A DNA stretch of 64,000 bases from contig NZ_CP115396.1 of assembly GCF_027625995.1 (NCBI RefSeq), forward strand, positions 2,356,001 through 2,420,000, in the 5' to 3' direction. The DNA comes from Hymenobacter yonginensis. Its GTDB lineage: Bacteria > Bacteroidota > Bacteroidia > Cytophagales > Hymenobacteraceae. Under the pieces are notes generated by a model. That model was given only the letters and a program-made list of their open reading frames with translations, ran no database searches and was not told the origin of the DNA. The translations under genes and the position numbers were made by a program. Shown here in pieces: positions 26,786 to 35,016 of the stretch (the first letter of the stretch is position 1; the number at the start of each line of letters is the position of its first letter).

Positions 26786-27964
26786 TTACGCTACCACATG
26801 CGGCACGAACTCCGACAGGTTGGTAATGAAGCCAGCGGCCCGACGGAAGCCGATGGCGCAGCCGCTGCCAGCCCAGAACACCCCAGCCTGGTAGAAACGC
26901 TGCCGGTCGTCCTGCGGAAGGTGGGCGAAACACTGATAAACCTGCGTCTGTCCGGCAAACTCGCCTTCCACGGCCTGCCCAGGCTGGCGGGCATTCATTT
27001 CCGTGACGTTCTGGCCCTCGCGGCCCAGCAGCGGCTTACGCACACTGTGGCCGGGCAGCTCGGAGAGGGAAGCCTCCAGCAGGAGCGGATGCTGCGGGAA
27101 GCATTGCCAGAGCAAGGCCAGGATGGCCTTGCTCTGGAACAGCAGCGTGTAGGCCGGGTTGGCAATGATAAGGTCGCGGCTTTGGAGCAGCTGCAGCAGG
27201 TCGGCCGTCAGCTCGGGCTCTTCGGCGGCCAGAATTTCCCAGGGCACCAGCTTAAACAGAAACCCAAACTGGCGCCACTGCTCCGGGGCTTGTTCGGCCC
27301 ACACACCCCTATCCTTCCCCACCACCGATACCTGCATGGCATCGACGGAGCAGATGTGCACGTGCTTGAAGCCGGCTTCCGCAGCTGCCTCGGCCACTAC
27401 GGCGCAGTTGGCGGCGTCTTCGGCACTGTCGGGCAGGTGCACGAGCAGCAGCGTGGGCGGCAGGTCGGGGTTGCGCTGCAGCCACTCGGTTAGCTGGGCC
27501 TGCAGGCCTTCGAACAGGCCGTTGGCCTGCCGGTCGTCGGAGGCCTGGCCGGCGGCTACCAGGCTGGCCCACTGCACCACAGCCGTTTCGGGGATGCTGG
27601 TGGCGGTGTCGGCGTTGAATTCGAGTAGCTTGGGGCCTTCCGGAGTCTGGGCCAAGTCGAAGCGGCCGTAGAGGTGCCAGTGCCGGTCGTCGTTCCAGGA
27701 GTGGCGCACGGCAGGCCACAGCAGCTCCGGAATGGCCAGTAGCCGCAGCAGCGTGTCCGGAATGGGGTCGGGAATGGCCTGTAGCAGCAGCTCATAGAGC
27801 GTATCGGCGGCCTCCAGCAGCGCATCGGCCTCGGCTTCGGGTAGCTGCACGGCCTCGCGGGCCACGTAGTTCTGGCAGTCTTCTTCCACCACCCAATCCC
27901 AGCCCAGGCTGCGTACGGCCGGCGTTACGTCGCCGGAGAGCGGCAAAAGCGAAATATCAGGCAT
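26786..27964 (-). CDS. Glutathionylspermidine synthase-like ATP-grasp protein
   Basis: The 392-residue protein matches the C-terminal synthetase half of glutathionylspermidine synthase (the YgiC/YjfC branch), with no amidase domain. Visible motifs are LYGRFDLAQTPEGPKLLEFNADTATSIPE near residue 98, the conserved F-K-L-V-P-W-E segment near 240, and the late ATP-grasp strand KPLLGREGQNV near 315. Proteins of this type join a polyamine or amine to a carboxylate using ATP; YgiC relatives have not been shown to make glutathionylspermidine. It follows the gene for a YgiB-like lipoprotein by about 90 nt. Confidence 0.82.
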   Translation of the reverse strand: MPDISLLPLSGDVTPAVRSLGWDWVVEEDCQNYVAREAVQLPEAEADALLEAADTLYELLLQAIPDPIPDTLLRLLAIPELLWPAVRHSWNDDRHWHLYGRFDLAQTPEGPKLLEFNADTATSIPETAVVQWASLVAAGQASDDRQANGLFEGLQAQLTEWLQRNPDLPPTLLLVHLPDSAEDAANCAVVAEAAAEAGFKHVHICSVDAMQVSVVGKDRGVWAEQAPEQWRQFGFLFKLVPWEILAAEEPELTADLLQLLQSRDLIIANPAYTLLFQSKAILALLWQCFPQHPLLLEASLSELPGHSVRKPLLGREGQNVTEMNARQPGQAVEGEFAGQTQVYQCFAHLPQDDRQRFYQAGVFWAGSGCAIGFRRAAGFITNLSEFVPHVVA

Positions 27965-28057
27965 GGGGGTAAGCGGTACGAATGAGAGATTATGAAAGGA
28001 GACTCAAGAAAGCGTGCAGGCATCAAGTAGGCTGATGGGCCGCGCCGGCTGCCGGAA

Positions 28058-28744
28058 TCAGCCGCCGAAGCCCCGGCTGCTGCTGCGGCTGCCGAAACCG
28101 GAGCTCCGGCTGCTGCTGGGCGCGGTGCTCCGGACGCTGCTGCGGCTGCCGAAACCGGTGCTGCGCACTACGCTGGTGCTGGGCCGCACGCCGTTGTTGG
28201 TGCGGCTGCCACCAAAGCCGCGGCCGAAGAAGCCCCGGCCCTGGTCGCGCTCCTGCGCCACCCGGCCGCGCCAGCCGTTGTTTTGCTGCACAATGCCGGG
28301 GTTGGCGTAGGCTCCCACGTTCGGCGTGAGGAAGCGCCCGGCCATGTAGCCGATACCGCCCCACATCAGAATATCCATCATGCCGGTGCCACCCATGCGG
28401 TTTTCCGGGTTTACGCGCGTGTATTCCTGCATCTGGCGCTGCAGGGCCTGGCCTTGCAGGGTATCTACCTTGCCATCGAAGTGCTTGAGCACGGCGGCCA
28501 CTTCTTCTTTGCCGGCGGGGCGCTCCGCCGTGATTTTCCATTCGCCCGGCTTCACTTCGGTCATTTCCGTGATGACGCCTTCCGAATACGACTCGCCGCC
28601 GCCCCAGTCTTCCTGGGTGGTGGCCCTGTCGGTGTCGGAGCTGCCGCCCGAGCAGGCGGGCAGCAGGAGTCCCAGGCTGGTAGCGGCAGCCATCAGCAGC
28701 ACATTGCGGCGCAGGTCGCCGAGACGGTAATAAGGCTTATTCAT
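28058..28744 (-). CDS. YgiB/DUF1190-like lipoprotein
   Basis: The 228-residue lipoprotein has a lipidated C31 (LLLPAC). A charged domain (45-115) follows, then a hydrophobic Gly/Met segment (MMDILMWGGIGYMAGRFLTP), then a low-complexity C-terminus of Ser, Gly, Arg and Phe in SSGFGSR-like units. E. coli YgiB has the same plan: a lipobox, a central Met/Gly-rich G-Y-M-x-G-R segment, and a Ser/Arg/Gly tail. The neighbouring ATP-grasp gene corresponds to ygiC. The match is by architecture and context, not alignment, and sequence identity is low. Confidence 0.6.
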   Translation of the reverse strand: MNKPYYRLGDLRRNVLLMAAATSLGLLLPACSGGSSDTDRATTQEDWGGGESYSEGVITEMTEVKPGEWKITAERPAGKEEVAAVLKHFDGKVDTLQGQALQRQMQEYTRVNPENRMGGTGMMDILMWGGIGYMAGRFLTPNVGAYANPGIVQQNNGWRGRVAQERDQGRGFFGRGFGGSRTNNGVRPSTSVVRSTGFGSRSSVRSTAPSSSRSSGFGSRSSSRGFGG

Positions 28745-28815
28745 CGGAGTGAGAAAAGGAAGGATTACGAAACGGAAAGCAACGGCACGAGCCGTGAGCT
28801 GCAGCTAGTACAACA

Positions 28816-29637
28816 CTACTCCCAGAGCGGATAGTGCTCCAGGTGCACTTCCTGGCCAAAAAATATACGCGTGCTTTCCTCGAACGAACGGGTGAAATCG
28901 GAGACGTAGAAGTGATGCACCGGCGCCGCTTTGCCCGGCTGGGCCGCCAGGTTCTGCTGCTGCAGGTAGTGCTGCACGTGCGCCGCCACCACGTCGGAGG
29001 CGTCCAGCACGGCCGTGCGGCCCTGGTAGAAGTCGGTAATCTGCTTTTTGATGAGCGGGTAGTGCGTGCAGGCCAGCACCAGGGCCTCAATGCCTTCCAG
29101 AGCAGGGTTAGTCAAGTAGCTTTCAATGATGTTGCCGGCGATGCTGTTATCGAAAAAGCCTTCTTCAATCATCGGGGCCAGCAAGGGGGTGGCCAGGCTC
29201 TGCAGCTGCACGCCGGCATCCAGCTCGTCTATTTTCTTGCGGTACACGTTGCTGTTTACCGTCTGCTTGGTGCCAATCAGCCCGATGGTGCGGCCGGCGT
29301 AGGCCTGCCCCACATGGGCCACAATCGGGTCGATGACGTTGAGCACCCGCGCCTTGGACCCCACGTATTCGCGCACCAGCTCGTAGGCCGCGGCAGAAGC
29401 TGAGTTGCAGGCAATGAGAATGACTTTGCACTGCTGCTTGAGCAGTAAGTCACAGATTTTGACGCTGTACGCCTGAATGGCGGCAGTGCTTTTGTCGCCG
29501 TAGGGCAGGTGGGCCGTGTCGCCGAAATACACGAGCCGCTCGTGGGGCAGCACGCGTGCCACGGCCCGCGCGACGGTGAGGCCCCCGATGCCGCTGTCGA
29601 ATACGCCGATGGGACGGATGGAAAGGTCTGGGTTCAT
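28816..29637 (-). CDS. murI: Glutamate racemase
   Basis: The 273-residue enzyme makes D-glutamate for peptidoglycan. Motifs are all present: IGVFDSGIGGLTV (substrate Asp and Ser), YFGDTAHLPYG, the first catalytic Cys in IACNSASA and the second in LACTHYPLI. The start at 29637 gives the family N-terminus; an in-frame ATG 54 nt upstream would add MET-GGYN sequence with no counterpart. It diverges from the small gene at 29745 with about 110 bp between start codons. Confidence 0.93.
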   Translation of the reverse strand: MNPDLSIRPIGVFDSGIGGLTVARAVARVLPHERLVYFGDTAHLPYGDKSTAAIQAYSVKICDLLLKQQCKVILIACNSASAAAYELVREYVGSKARVLNVIDPIVAHVGQAYAGRTIGLIGTKQTVNSNVYRKKIDELDAGVQLQSLATPLLAPMIEEGFFDNSIAGNIIESYLTNPALEGIEALVLACTHYPLIKKQITDFYQGRTAVLDASDVVAAHVQHYLQQQNLAAQPGKAAPVHHFYVSDFTRSFEESTRIFFGQEVHLEHYPLWE

Positions 29638-29744
29638 ATCGGCGGCAAGTAACGAGGAACCATGCAAACTGTTGTAGCCGCCGGTTTCCACAATACCGCC
29701 AATTTCCTATCTTCCGACTTCGTACCGCCCTTCTGCCCCTGCGT

Positions 29745-29978
29745 ATGAGCACTATTCTGGCTGAAATTGACCAGGCTCTGGCCTCTTTCGATTCTTCCCG
29801 CGGACGCCCTGTTGCTATTGAGCTGGGCGAAAGAAAATACACGCAGCTGATTCTGGATGTGGCCCACCTGCACGCCGATGGCGGCGAGCTGACCCACAAC
29901 ACCGGCCGCCCGCTGGCCTACCGGGGCCTGGAAATCCTACGCGACGACCTGCACGTCGACCGGGTGCTGGTCATTTAA
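29745..29978 (+). CDS. Small protein of unknown function
   Basis: The 77-residue protein has clean coding character, with a balanced helix-strand pattern (ILAEIDQALASFDSS, VAIELGERKYTQLILD, LEILRDDLHVDRVLVI). It has no Cys and no signal peptide. No motif is recognised. The stop codon is overlapped by the left arm of a long inverted repeat, which also lies just before the ABC-F gene. Confidence 0.55.
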   Translation: MSTILAEIDQALASFDSSRGRPVAIELGERKYTQLILDVAHLHADGGELTHNTGRPLAYRGLEILRDDLHVDRVLVI

Positions 29979-30106
29979 TCACAGATGATGCAGATGCCGC
30001 TGATTTCGCTGATCCGGGCAACGCCCTACGAATGGCGCTGATTTCGCTGATTCGGGCGTTAATCAACTGCATCTGCGGAATTCCCATAATCTGCATCATC
30101 TGTGAT
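29978..30106. repeat. Long inverted repeat before the ABC-F gene
   Basis: ATCACAGATGATGCAGAT (29978-29995) is the exact reverse complement of 30089-30106. Between the arms are two copies of CGCTGATTTCGCTGAT. The element starts inside a stop codon and ends 13 nt before an ATG. A related element lies at 55927-56098. Confidence 0.85.
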
Positions 30107-30107
30107 G

Positions 30108-30115
30108 TAGCTTTG
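30108..30115 (+). promoter_or_regulatory. -7 element 4 nt before the ABC-F start codon
   Basis: TAGCTTTG matches TAnnTTTG and is followed by CGGC and then the ATG at 30120. Transcription from it would start at or next to the start codon, so the mRNA may be leaderless. No spaced TTG was found. Confidence 0.45.
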
Positions 30116-30119
30116 CGGC

Positions 30120-32039
30120 ATGAATCTGCTTTCCGCTGAGAACCTTTCGAAGAACTATGCCGACCGGTGGCTTTTCCGGGACCTGAACTTTGGCTTGCTG
30201 CAGGGCCAGCGCGTGGCCTTTGTGGGCATCAACGGCACCGGCAAAACCACGCTGATGCGCATTCTGGCGGGCCTGGAGCAGCCCGATACCGGCCTAGTGA
30301 GCACCCGCAAGGGCATCCGGGTGACGTATCTGGGCCAGCAGCCCGTGTTCGATGAGAGCATGACGGTGGAGGAAACCATCTTCGCCAGCCAGAACGACAC
30401 GCTCCGTGCCATCAAGGAGTACGAGCACGTGGTGAACGACCCCAACCACAAATCCGACGACCTGCAGCGGGTGCTGGAGCGCATGGACGCCCTCAATGCC
30501 TGGGACTACGAGGCGCAGGTGCAGCAGATTCTGAGCCGTTTGGGCATTCTGGGCGACTTGCTCACCCGCAACGTGAGCATGCTCTCGGGCGGGCAGCGCA
30601 AGCGCGTGGCCCTGGCCCGCGTGCTGATTGAGGAGCCCGACGTGCTGCTGCTCGACGAACCAACCAACCATCTGGACCTGGCCACCATCGAGTGGCTTGA
30701 AAACCGTTTGTCGTCGCCGACTCTGACGCTGCTCATGGTGACCCACGACCGGTACTTCCTCGACAAGGTGGCCAACGAAATTGTGGAGCTGGACCAGGGC
30801 CAGATGTACCGTTACCAGGGCAACTACGCCTACTTCGTAGAGAAAAAAGCCGACCGCGAAATGCGCCAGGCTACCGAGGTGGAAAAGGCCCGCCAGCTGT
30901 TCAAGAAAGAGCTGGAATGGATGCGCCGCATGCCGCAGGCCCGCGGCACCAAGCAGAAGGCCCGCATCGACGCCTTCTATATAACCAAGGAAAAAGCCAG
31001 CACCAACCTGAGCAAGCAGCAGGTGGAGCTGAGCGTGAAAACCACCCGCCAGGGTGGAAAAATCATTGAAGCCAGCCACCTCAACAAGGCCTTCGGCGAC
31101 AACGTGGTGCTGGACGATTTCAGCTACGTGTTCAAAAAGAAAGACCGGATCGGCCTCGTGGGCCCCAACGGCGCGGGCAAGTCTACGCTGCTGAACATGC
31201 TCACGGGCAAGCTGGCGCCCGACTCCGGCACCATCGAGGTGGGCCAGACCACCGTGTTCGGCTACTACACCCAGACCGAGCTGGAATTCGATCCTTCCCA
31301 GCGCGTGATTGACATTGTGAAGGAGGTGGCCGAGGTGGTGGAGCTTGCCAACGGCGACGTACTGACAGCCAGCCAGTTCCTGAGCTTGTTCCTGTTTCCG
31401 CCGGCCCAGCAGTACACGCTGGTAAGCAAGCTGAGCGGGGGCGAAAAGCGCCGGCTGCAGCTGCTGCGCGTGCTCATCAAGAACCCCAACTTCCTGATTC
31501 TCGACGAGCCCACCAACGACTTGGACCTGGGCACGCTCAACATCCTCGAAGACTTCCTGCTGCACTTCTCAGGCTGCCTGCTCATCGTCAGCCACGACCG
31601 GTACTTCCTCGACCAGCTGGCCGAGCACCTGTTTGTGCTGGAACCCGGCGGGGCTGTGCTCAACTTTCCCGGCAACTACACCGACTACCGCGAATACCTG
31701 GCTGAGCGCGAAACCGAAGCTGCCCTCGAAGCCGAGGAAAAAGCCGCCAAGGCCGCCCGCGCTGCTACCAAGGCGGCCGTAACGGCCCCAGCCCCGGCTC
31801 CCGTGGCTGCCCCCGCGCCGGCCAAGCGCAAAGCCAGCTTCGCCGAGAAAAAGGAATACGAAACGCTGGAAAAGGAGCTGGCGCAGCTGGAAGTCCTGAA
31901 ACAGCAGCTCATCGACAAGCTCAACGCCGGCTCCGGCTCGCACACCGAGCTGGCCGACTGGGCCGCCCAGCTCAAGCGCACCGACGCCGACCTCGACGCC
32001 AAAGGCGAGCGGTGGCTGGAGCTGGCCGAATTCATCTAG
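30120..32039 (+). CDS. ABC-F subfamily ATPase
   Basis: The 639-residue protein has two ABC domains and no membrane segments. Domain 1 shows the Walker A GINGTGKTT (36-44), signature LSGGQRKRVALA and DEPTNHLDL. Domain 2 shows GPNGAGKST, LSGGEKRRLQL and DEPTNDLDL. A charged interdomain linker and a long C-terminal coiled coil after an Ala/Pro linker resemble Uup. Uup/YdiF-type proteins act on the ribosome, at E-site or stalled complexes; the exact role here is inferred. A terminator follows after 22 nt. Confidence 0.88.
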   Translation: MNLLSAENLSKNYADRWLFRDLNFGLLQGQRVAFVGINGTGKTTLMRILAGLEQPDTGLVSTRKGIRVTYLGQQPVFDESMTVEETIFASQNDTLRAIKEYEHVVNDPNHKSDDLQRVLERMDALNAWDYEAQVQQILSRLGILGDLLTRNVSMLSGGQRKRVALARVLIEEPDVLLLDEPTNHLDLATIEWLENRLSSPTLTLLMVTHDRYFLDKVANEIVELDQGQMYRYQGNYAYFVEKKADREMRQATEVEKARQLFKKELEWMRRMPQARGTKQKARIDAFYITKEKASTNLSKQQVELSVKTTRQGGKIIEASHLNKAFGDNVVLDDFSYVFKKKDRIGLVGPNGAGKSTLLNMLTGKLAPDSGTIEVGQTTVFGYYTQTELEFDPSQRVIDIVKEVAEVVELANGDVLTASQFLSLFLFPPAQQYTLVSKLSGGEKRRLQLLRVLIKNPNFLILDEPTNDLDLGTLNILEDFLLHFSGCLLIVSHDRYFLDQLAEHLFVLEPGGAVLNFPGNYTDYREYLAERETEAALEAEEKAAKAARAATKAAVTAPAPAPVAAPAPAKRKASFAEKKEYETLEKELAQLEVLKQQLIDKLNAGSGSHTELADWAAQLKRTDADLDAKGERWLELAEFI

Positions 32040-32061
32040 CCTCCTGCTGCTCTGAAGCTCA

Positions 32062-32096
32062 CACGGCCCTTTCTGACCAGTTCAGAAAGGGCCGTG
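32062..32096 (+). terminator. Terminator of the ABC-F gene
   Basis: A 15-bp stem (CACGGCCCTTTCTGA with TCAGAAAGGGCCGTG) encloses a 5-nt loop; a TTTT run follows five bases later. Confidence 0.8.
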
Positions 32097-32202
32097 CTGG
32101 TTTTACGCCTGTTCAGTTGCCGTCAGAAGCGCGAGCCTTATTTCCTGTTCAGTTGGGTTTGCTGAAGCAACATTTCTGCCTCAGCCCGCCCGCTGAACAG
32201 CC

Positions 32203-33036
32203 CTAATAGCCGGATGCCGTACTGCTGCTTGGCGCGGCCGAGTAGGTTCCGGGCTTCTGGGTGAAATCGAATACCACCGGCCGAGCATTCACGAACAGCA
32301 CCACCCGTAGCCGCCGGGCAGCATCGGTGCGCGGGAAGTGCACCTGGCCGGTGATGTACTCGTTGGACTGGAGCACCGTTTTGCGCAGAATCACCGATTC
32401 CAGGTGCTGCTTGCGGCCGCTGAGCTCGTCGGCCTGCTGGGCATGGGTTGCGCGCTGGTCGGCGAAGTAGGCTTCGTCGTCGGCGTGGCGCTGGTCGCGC
32501 TCGGCAATCTGCTCGGGCGTTTCAGTCTTTTTGATGGAGGCAATATCCTCGGTGATATTCGCCACGCTGCTCAGGATTTCCAGCCAGCTACCACTTTCGG
32601 CCTTGGCAGCTTCCTTGTTGAGGCGAGCCGTGAGCTGCTGCAGGGTCGCTTCAGGGTCGAGGGCCATGACGCGGGTGGACGTCAGTGCCGGGGCTCCCGG
32701 AGCAGTGGCCGCAACCGCCGCTGCCAAGTCGGTGGTCTGGGTGGTAGCGGCCGCATCGGTCAGGGAGTAGTCGGGCACGTAGTAGAACGTCTCGGGCAGG
32801 ATTTCCAGCGGCCGGCGCGCATCGTTCCCGATTTCCACCTCAAACACCAGCTCCTTCTTATCGTAGCGAACAAAGCCCAGCTTCACCTCCACGCTGTCGG
32901 GGTGGTAGAGGCGGCTGGTGGGGTGGCCGTTCAGGCTGGGGCCGTTGGGCGTGGCAGGCTGCATAGCCAGGAAAGAGGTGGAGCTGCAGCCGGCAAGCAG
33001 CAGCCCCGAGGCAGCCAATAGAGTAGCAATACGCAT
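32203..33036 (-). CDS. Lipoprotein of unknown function, paralogue A
   Basis: The 277-residue protein has a lipobox LLLAGC with C17. Residues 48-85 (SVEVKLGFVRYDKKELVFEVEIGND) form a beta-sandwich segment shared with the next gene. A helical insertion with a charged coiled-coil-like stretch (155-200) follows, and a C-terminal segment reads GQVHFPRTDAARRLRVVLFV. The C-terminus has a short Ser/Ala tail. It may sit in the outer membrane. No family is recognised. It lies 51 nt downstream of the paralogue, in one transcription unit. Confidence 0.7.
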   Translation of the reverse strand: MRIATLLAASGLLLAGCSSTSFLAMQPATPNGPSLNGHPTSRLYHPDSVEVKLGFVRYDKKELVFEVEIGNDARRPLEILPETFYYVPDYSLTDAAATTQTTDLAAAVAATAPGAPALTSTRVMALDPEATLQQLTARLNKEAAKAESGSWLEILSSVANITEDIASIKKTETPEQIAERDQRHADDEAYFADQRATHAQQADELSGRKQHLESVILRKTVLQSNEYITGQVHFPRTDAARRLRVVLFVNARPVVFDFTQKPGTYSAAPSSSTASGY

Positions 33037-33087
33037 AACACGAAGAGTAAGAATATCCGGAAAAAGCCAACCGGCGCAGGTGGCGGG

Positions 33088-33747
33088 TTAGTAGGCCGGC
33101 TGACGGCTGCGTAGCTGGCGGTAGCTCAGCAGCAGCGGCTGGCGGCGCAACGGCAGTGAAAGGCGCAATACATCGGCCTCGTCGGTGCGCGGGAAGTACA
33201 CGTAGCCCCGGATTCCCTGGCCCGGTAGCAGCGTGTTTTTGCGCAGCAGGCGGGCTTCCACGTCTTGCTTCTGAGTCTGGGCCTGCAGGGCGGCCGCGCT
33301 GTGTTCCATGCGGTACTGCTGCCCGTATTCGGCCCCGGCCAGTACCAAGGGCCGCTGCGATTCGCGCACGTTGTATACTACCGCCGCCACCAGGCCATCC
33401 AGTTTCTGCTCGGGGTTGATGGCGCTTACCGGCCCGGGAAAATACGGCATGTACTCCTGGCCTTTGTGCAGCGTGGTGGCTACGGGCGTGTAGTTGAACT
33501 GTTCGGGCGCTACCAGCACCGCCCGCTCCGACTGGTTCTGAATATCCATATCGAAGACCATCGAATTGCCTTCGTAGCGCACAAACCCCAGGCTCACCTC
33601 CAGGCTATCCTGCCGGATAACAGACCGTTCGTGGCCGTCTTTCCAGGTGCCGCTGCCCTGGTCGGGCTTCAAGGATAGATAAGCGGTGGGCGTGCAGGCC
33701 GTGAGCAACAGGCTTAGTGCCGCAATACAGTGTCGAGTTGTTGGCAT
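33088..33747 (-). CDS. Lipoprotein of unknown function, paralogue B
   Basis: The 219-residue protein has a lipobox LLLTAC with C18. It shares LGFVRYxxxxxVFDMDIQNQ with paralogue A and, near the end, GYVYFPRTDEADVLRLSLPL. The central insertion is shorter and lacks the long helix of A. It is followed 51 nt later by A, consistent with tandem duplication and divergence. No enzymatic motif is seen; the shared segments may bind a partner or form the fold core. Confidence 0.7.
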   Translation of the reverse strand: MPTTRHCIAALSLLLTACTPTAYLSLKPDQGSGTWKDGHERSVIRQDSLEVSLGFVRYEGNSMVFDMDIQNQSERAVLVAPEQFNYTPVATTLHKGQEYMPYFPGPVSAINPEQKLDGLVAAVVYNVRESQRPLVLAGAEYGQQYRMEHSAAALQAQTQKQDVEARLLRKNTLLPGQGIRGYVYFPRTDEADVLRLSLPLRRQPLLLSYRQLRSRQPAY

Positions 33748-33796
33748 ATACTATAGAGAGTAGGGGAAGGAAAAGCCACCCCGGCCGGCGCGTTTT

Positions 33797-34141
33797 CTAC
33801 AGGCCGGCGGGCAGCGCGGCTTCTCCCGCAGCATTTGTGCCAAACTGCCACACGCGCCGCACCGCCGCCAGCGGAATTGGCCCAAAGGCGTGGGCAAAAT
33901 GCTGCTGCCGGCTCTCCACCCACTCCCGCTCTACCCGCACTCCGGCCGCCGCCAGGGCGGCTTCGTCCAGCTCCAGCAGCCACAGGTCGGAGCGGTGGGC
34001 GTAGTAGCGGCGGGCCGTTTCTAGCACCTGATGCAGCTCCGAGCAATGGATGAATCCTTCCTGCACAAGGTCGGGGCTGGCGAAGGCGCCGGTTTGCTGG
34101 GCGTGCTGCCAGTCGGCAGGTTCGGCTATTCGGTAGAGCAT
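33797..34141 (-). CDS. DUF952 protein
   Basis: The 114-residue protein shows DUF952 features: MLYRIAEPADWQHAQ, the central GFIHCSELHQV with conserved His and Cys, LWLLELDE, and the late AHAFGPIPLAAV motif. The family resembles ADP-ribosyl-transfer-related folds, but its substrate and role are unknown. It is encoded upstream of the lipoprotein pair, in the same direction, with 49 nt between. Confidence 0.78.
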   Translation of the reverse strand: MLYRIAEPADWQHAQQTGAFASPDLVQEGFIHCSELHQVLETARRYYAHRSDLWLLELDEAALAAAGVRVEREWVESRQQHFAHAFGPIPLAAVRRVWQFGTNAAGEAALPAGL

Positions 34142-34207
34142 ATGGAAGAGTAGTTAGAGGGAGTTACAGGGCGCCGACGAGGCAGTATACTGGTCGGGTG
34201 GAAAGCA

Positions 34208-34239
34208 GAAAGGACTCATGCTGCAGCATAAGTCCTTTC
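34208..34239 (-). terminator. Terminator of the 129-residue gene
   Basis: A 32-bp near-perfect palindrome centred on CTGCAG (one mismatched pair), 35 nt past the stop at 34275, with AAAGGA/TCCTTT arms. Confidence 0.7.
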
Positions 34240-34274
34240 GGTAAGCGTGGCTTTAAAAGCTGTTCAGCGGCAGA

Positions 34275-34664
34275 CTAGCTGGCTTTCCAGAGCTCCTGCT
34301 GCACGGCTTTGCCTACCGTGAGCATGATGCGCGTGGGGTTGGGCACCAGCGTAATACGGGCCTCTTTGCCGGGGTATTTTTCCGAGTCCACCCACACGCC
34401 TTCCTTGGGCGAAGGCGTACCGCCGGTGCTGGAGGGCAGGTAGGCCGTAGGCAGCAGCACATCGGTATCGGAGCTCAGCTCGGTGTGCACCTTGTCGAGG
34501 GCGGCTTCGAGGTAGGCGCCGTATTCTTCGTTGAAATCGTCTTCGAGGTCGTGCAGCTCCTCTTCTACGTCGTCGTAGCGGGCATCATCATACGACATAT
34601 CGTGCAGGGCCTGCTTTTTCTCGATCAGCGTAACGAGGGTGCGGTTCAGCTCTTCCAGATTCAT
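34275..34664 (-). CDS. Small acidic protein of unknown function
   Basis: The start at 34664 (MNLEELNRTLVTLIEKKQAL) gives 129 residues; longer frames run into the 53-bp repeats. The first half is a highly acidic helical hairpin with YDDARYDDVEEELHDLEDDF. The second half is beta-rich (GVWVDSEKYPGKEARITLVPNPTRIML). No signal peptide, no Cys. No family recognised. It diverges from hppD across the repeat region. Confidence 0.65.
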   Translation of the reverse strand: MNLEELNRTLVTLIEKKQALHDMSYDDARYDDVEEELHDLEDDFNEEYGAYLEAALDKVHTELSSDTDVLLPTAYLPSSTGGTPSPKEGVWVDSEKYPGKEARITLVPNPTRIMLTVGKAVQQELWKAS

Positions 34665-34796
34665 AAGGGTAAGGCGTAGGGTTGTGCTACAAAGGTGAAG
34701 AGGATTCGGCAGTTTTATGCGCCGTTCCTGCTCCCGGCTCAATTTTACGAAGAAAGCGGCATTCCTTTCGCCTGGAGGTGGCCACGCATGTGGCAG

Positions 34797-34930
34797 GAGC
34801 GCGAACTTTGTAGTTCGCGCCCCCGCGCCGTTTGGGTGCTTATCGTTCCGGGGCGCGAACTGCACAGGTCGCGCCCCGCCCCGTTTGGGTGACTGTCGTT
34901 CCGGGGCGCGAACTACAAAGTTCGCGCTAC
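34797..34930. repeat. 53/54-bp tandem repeat with internal palindromes
   Basis: Units begin at 34801, 34855 and 34908, each starting GCGAAC. Each contains an imperfect palindrome GCGCGAACT/AGTTCGCGC, joined by CCGTTTGGGTG and TCGTTCCGGGG segments. About 2.5 units occupy the middle of the 350-bp gap between the 129-residue gene and hppD; no gene is seen in the rest of the gap. Confidence 0.85.
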
Positions 34931-35016
34931 TGCCGGCGGCCGCTCCTTGCCCCGACGGAATCATTTGCCTCAAAAACGTATTTTTACCCACGCATCCCAC
35001 CCAACCCCTTCTGCCC

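Noticed and set aside
34717-35016. N-terminal extension of hppD
   Set aside because: The extra 100 residues translate the 53-bp DNA repeats; HppD begins at 35017.
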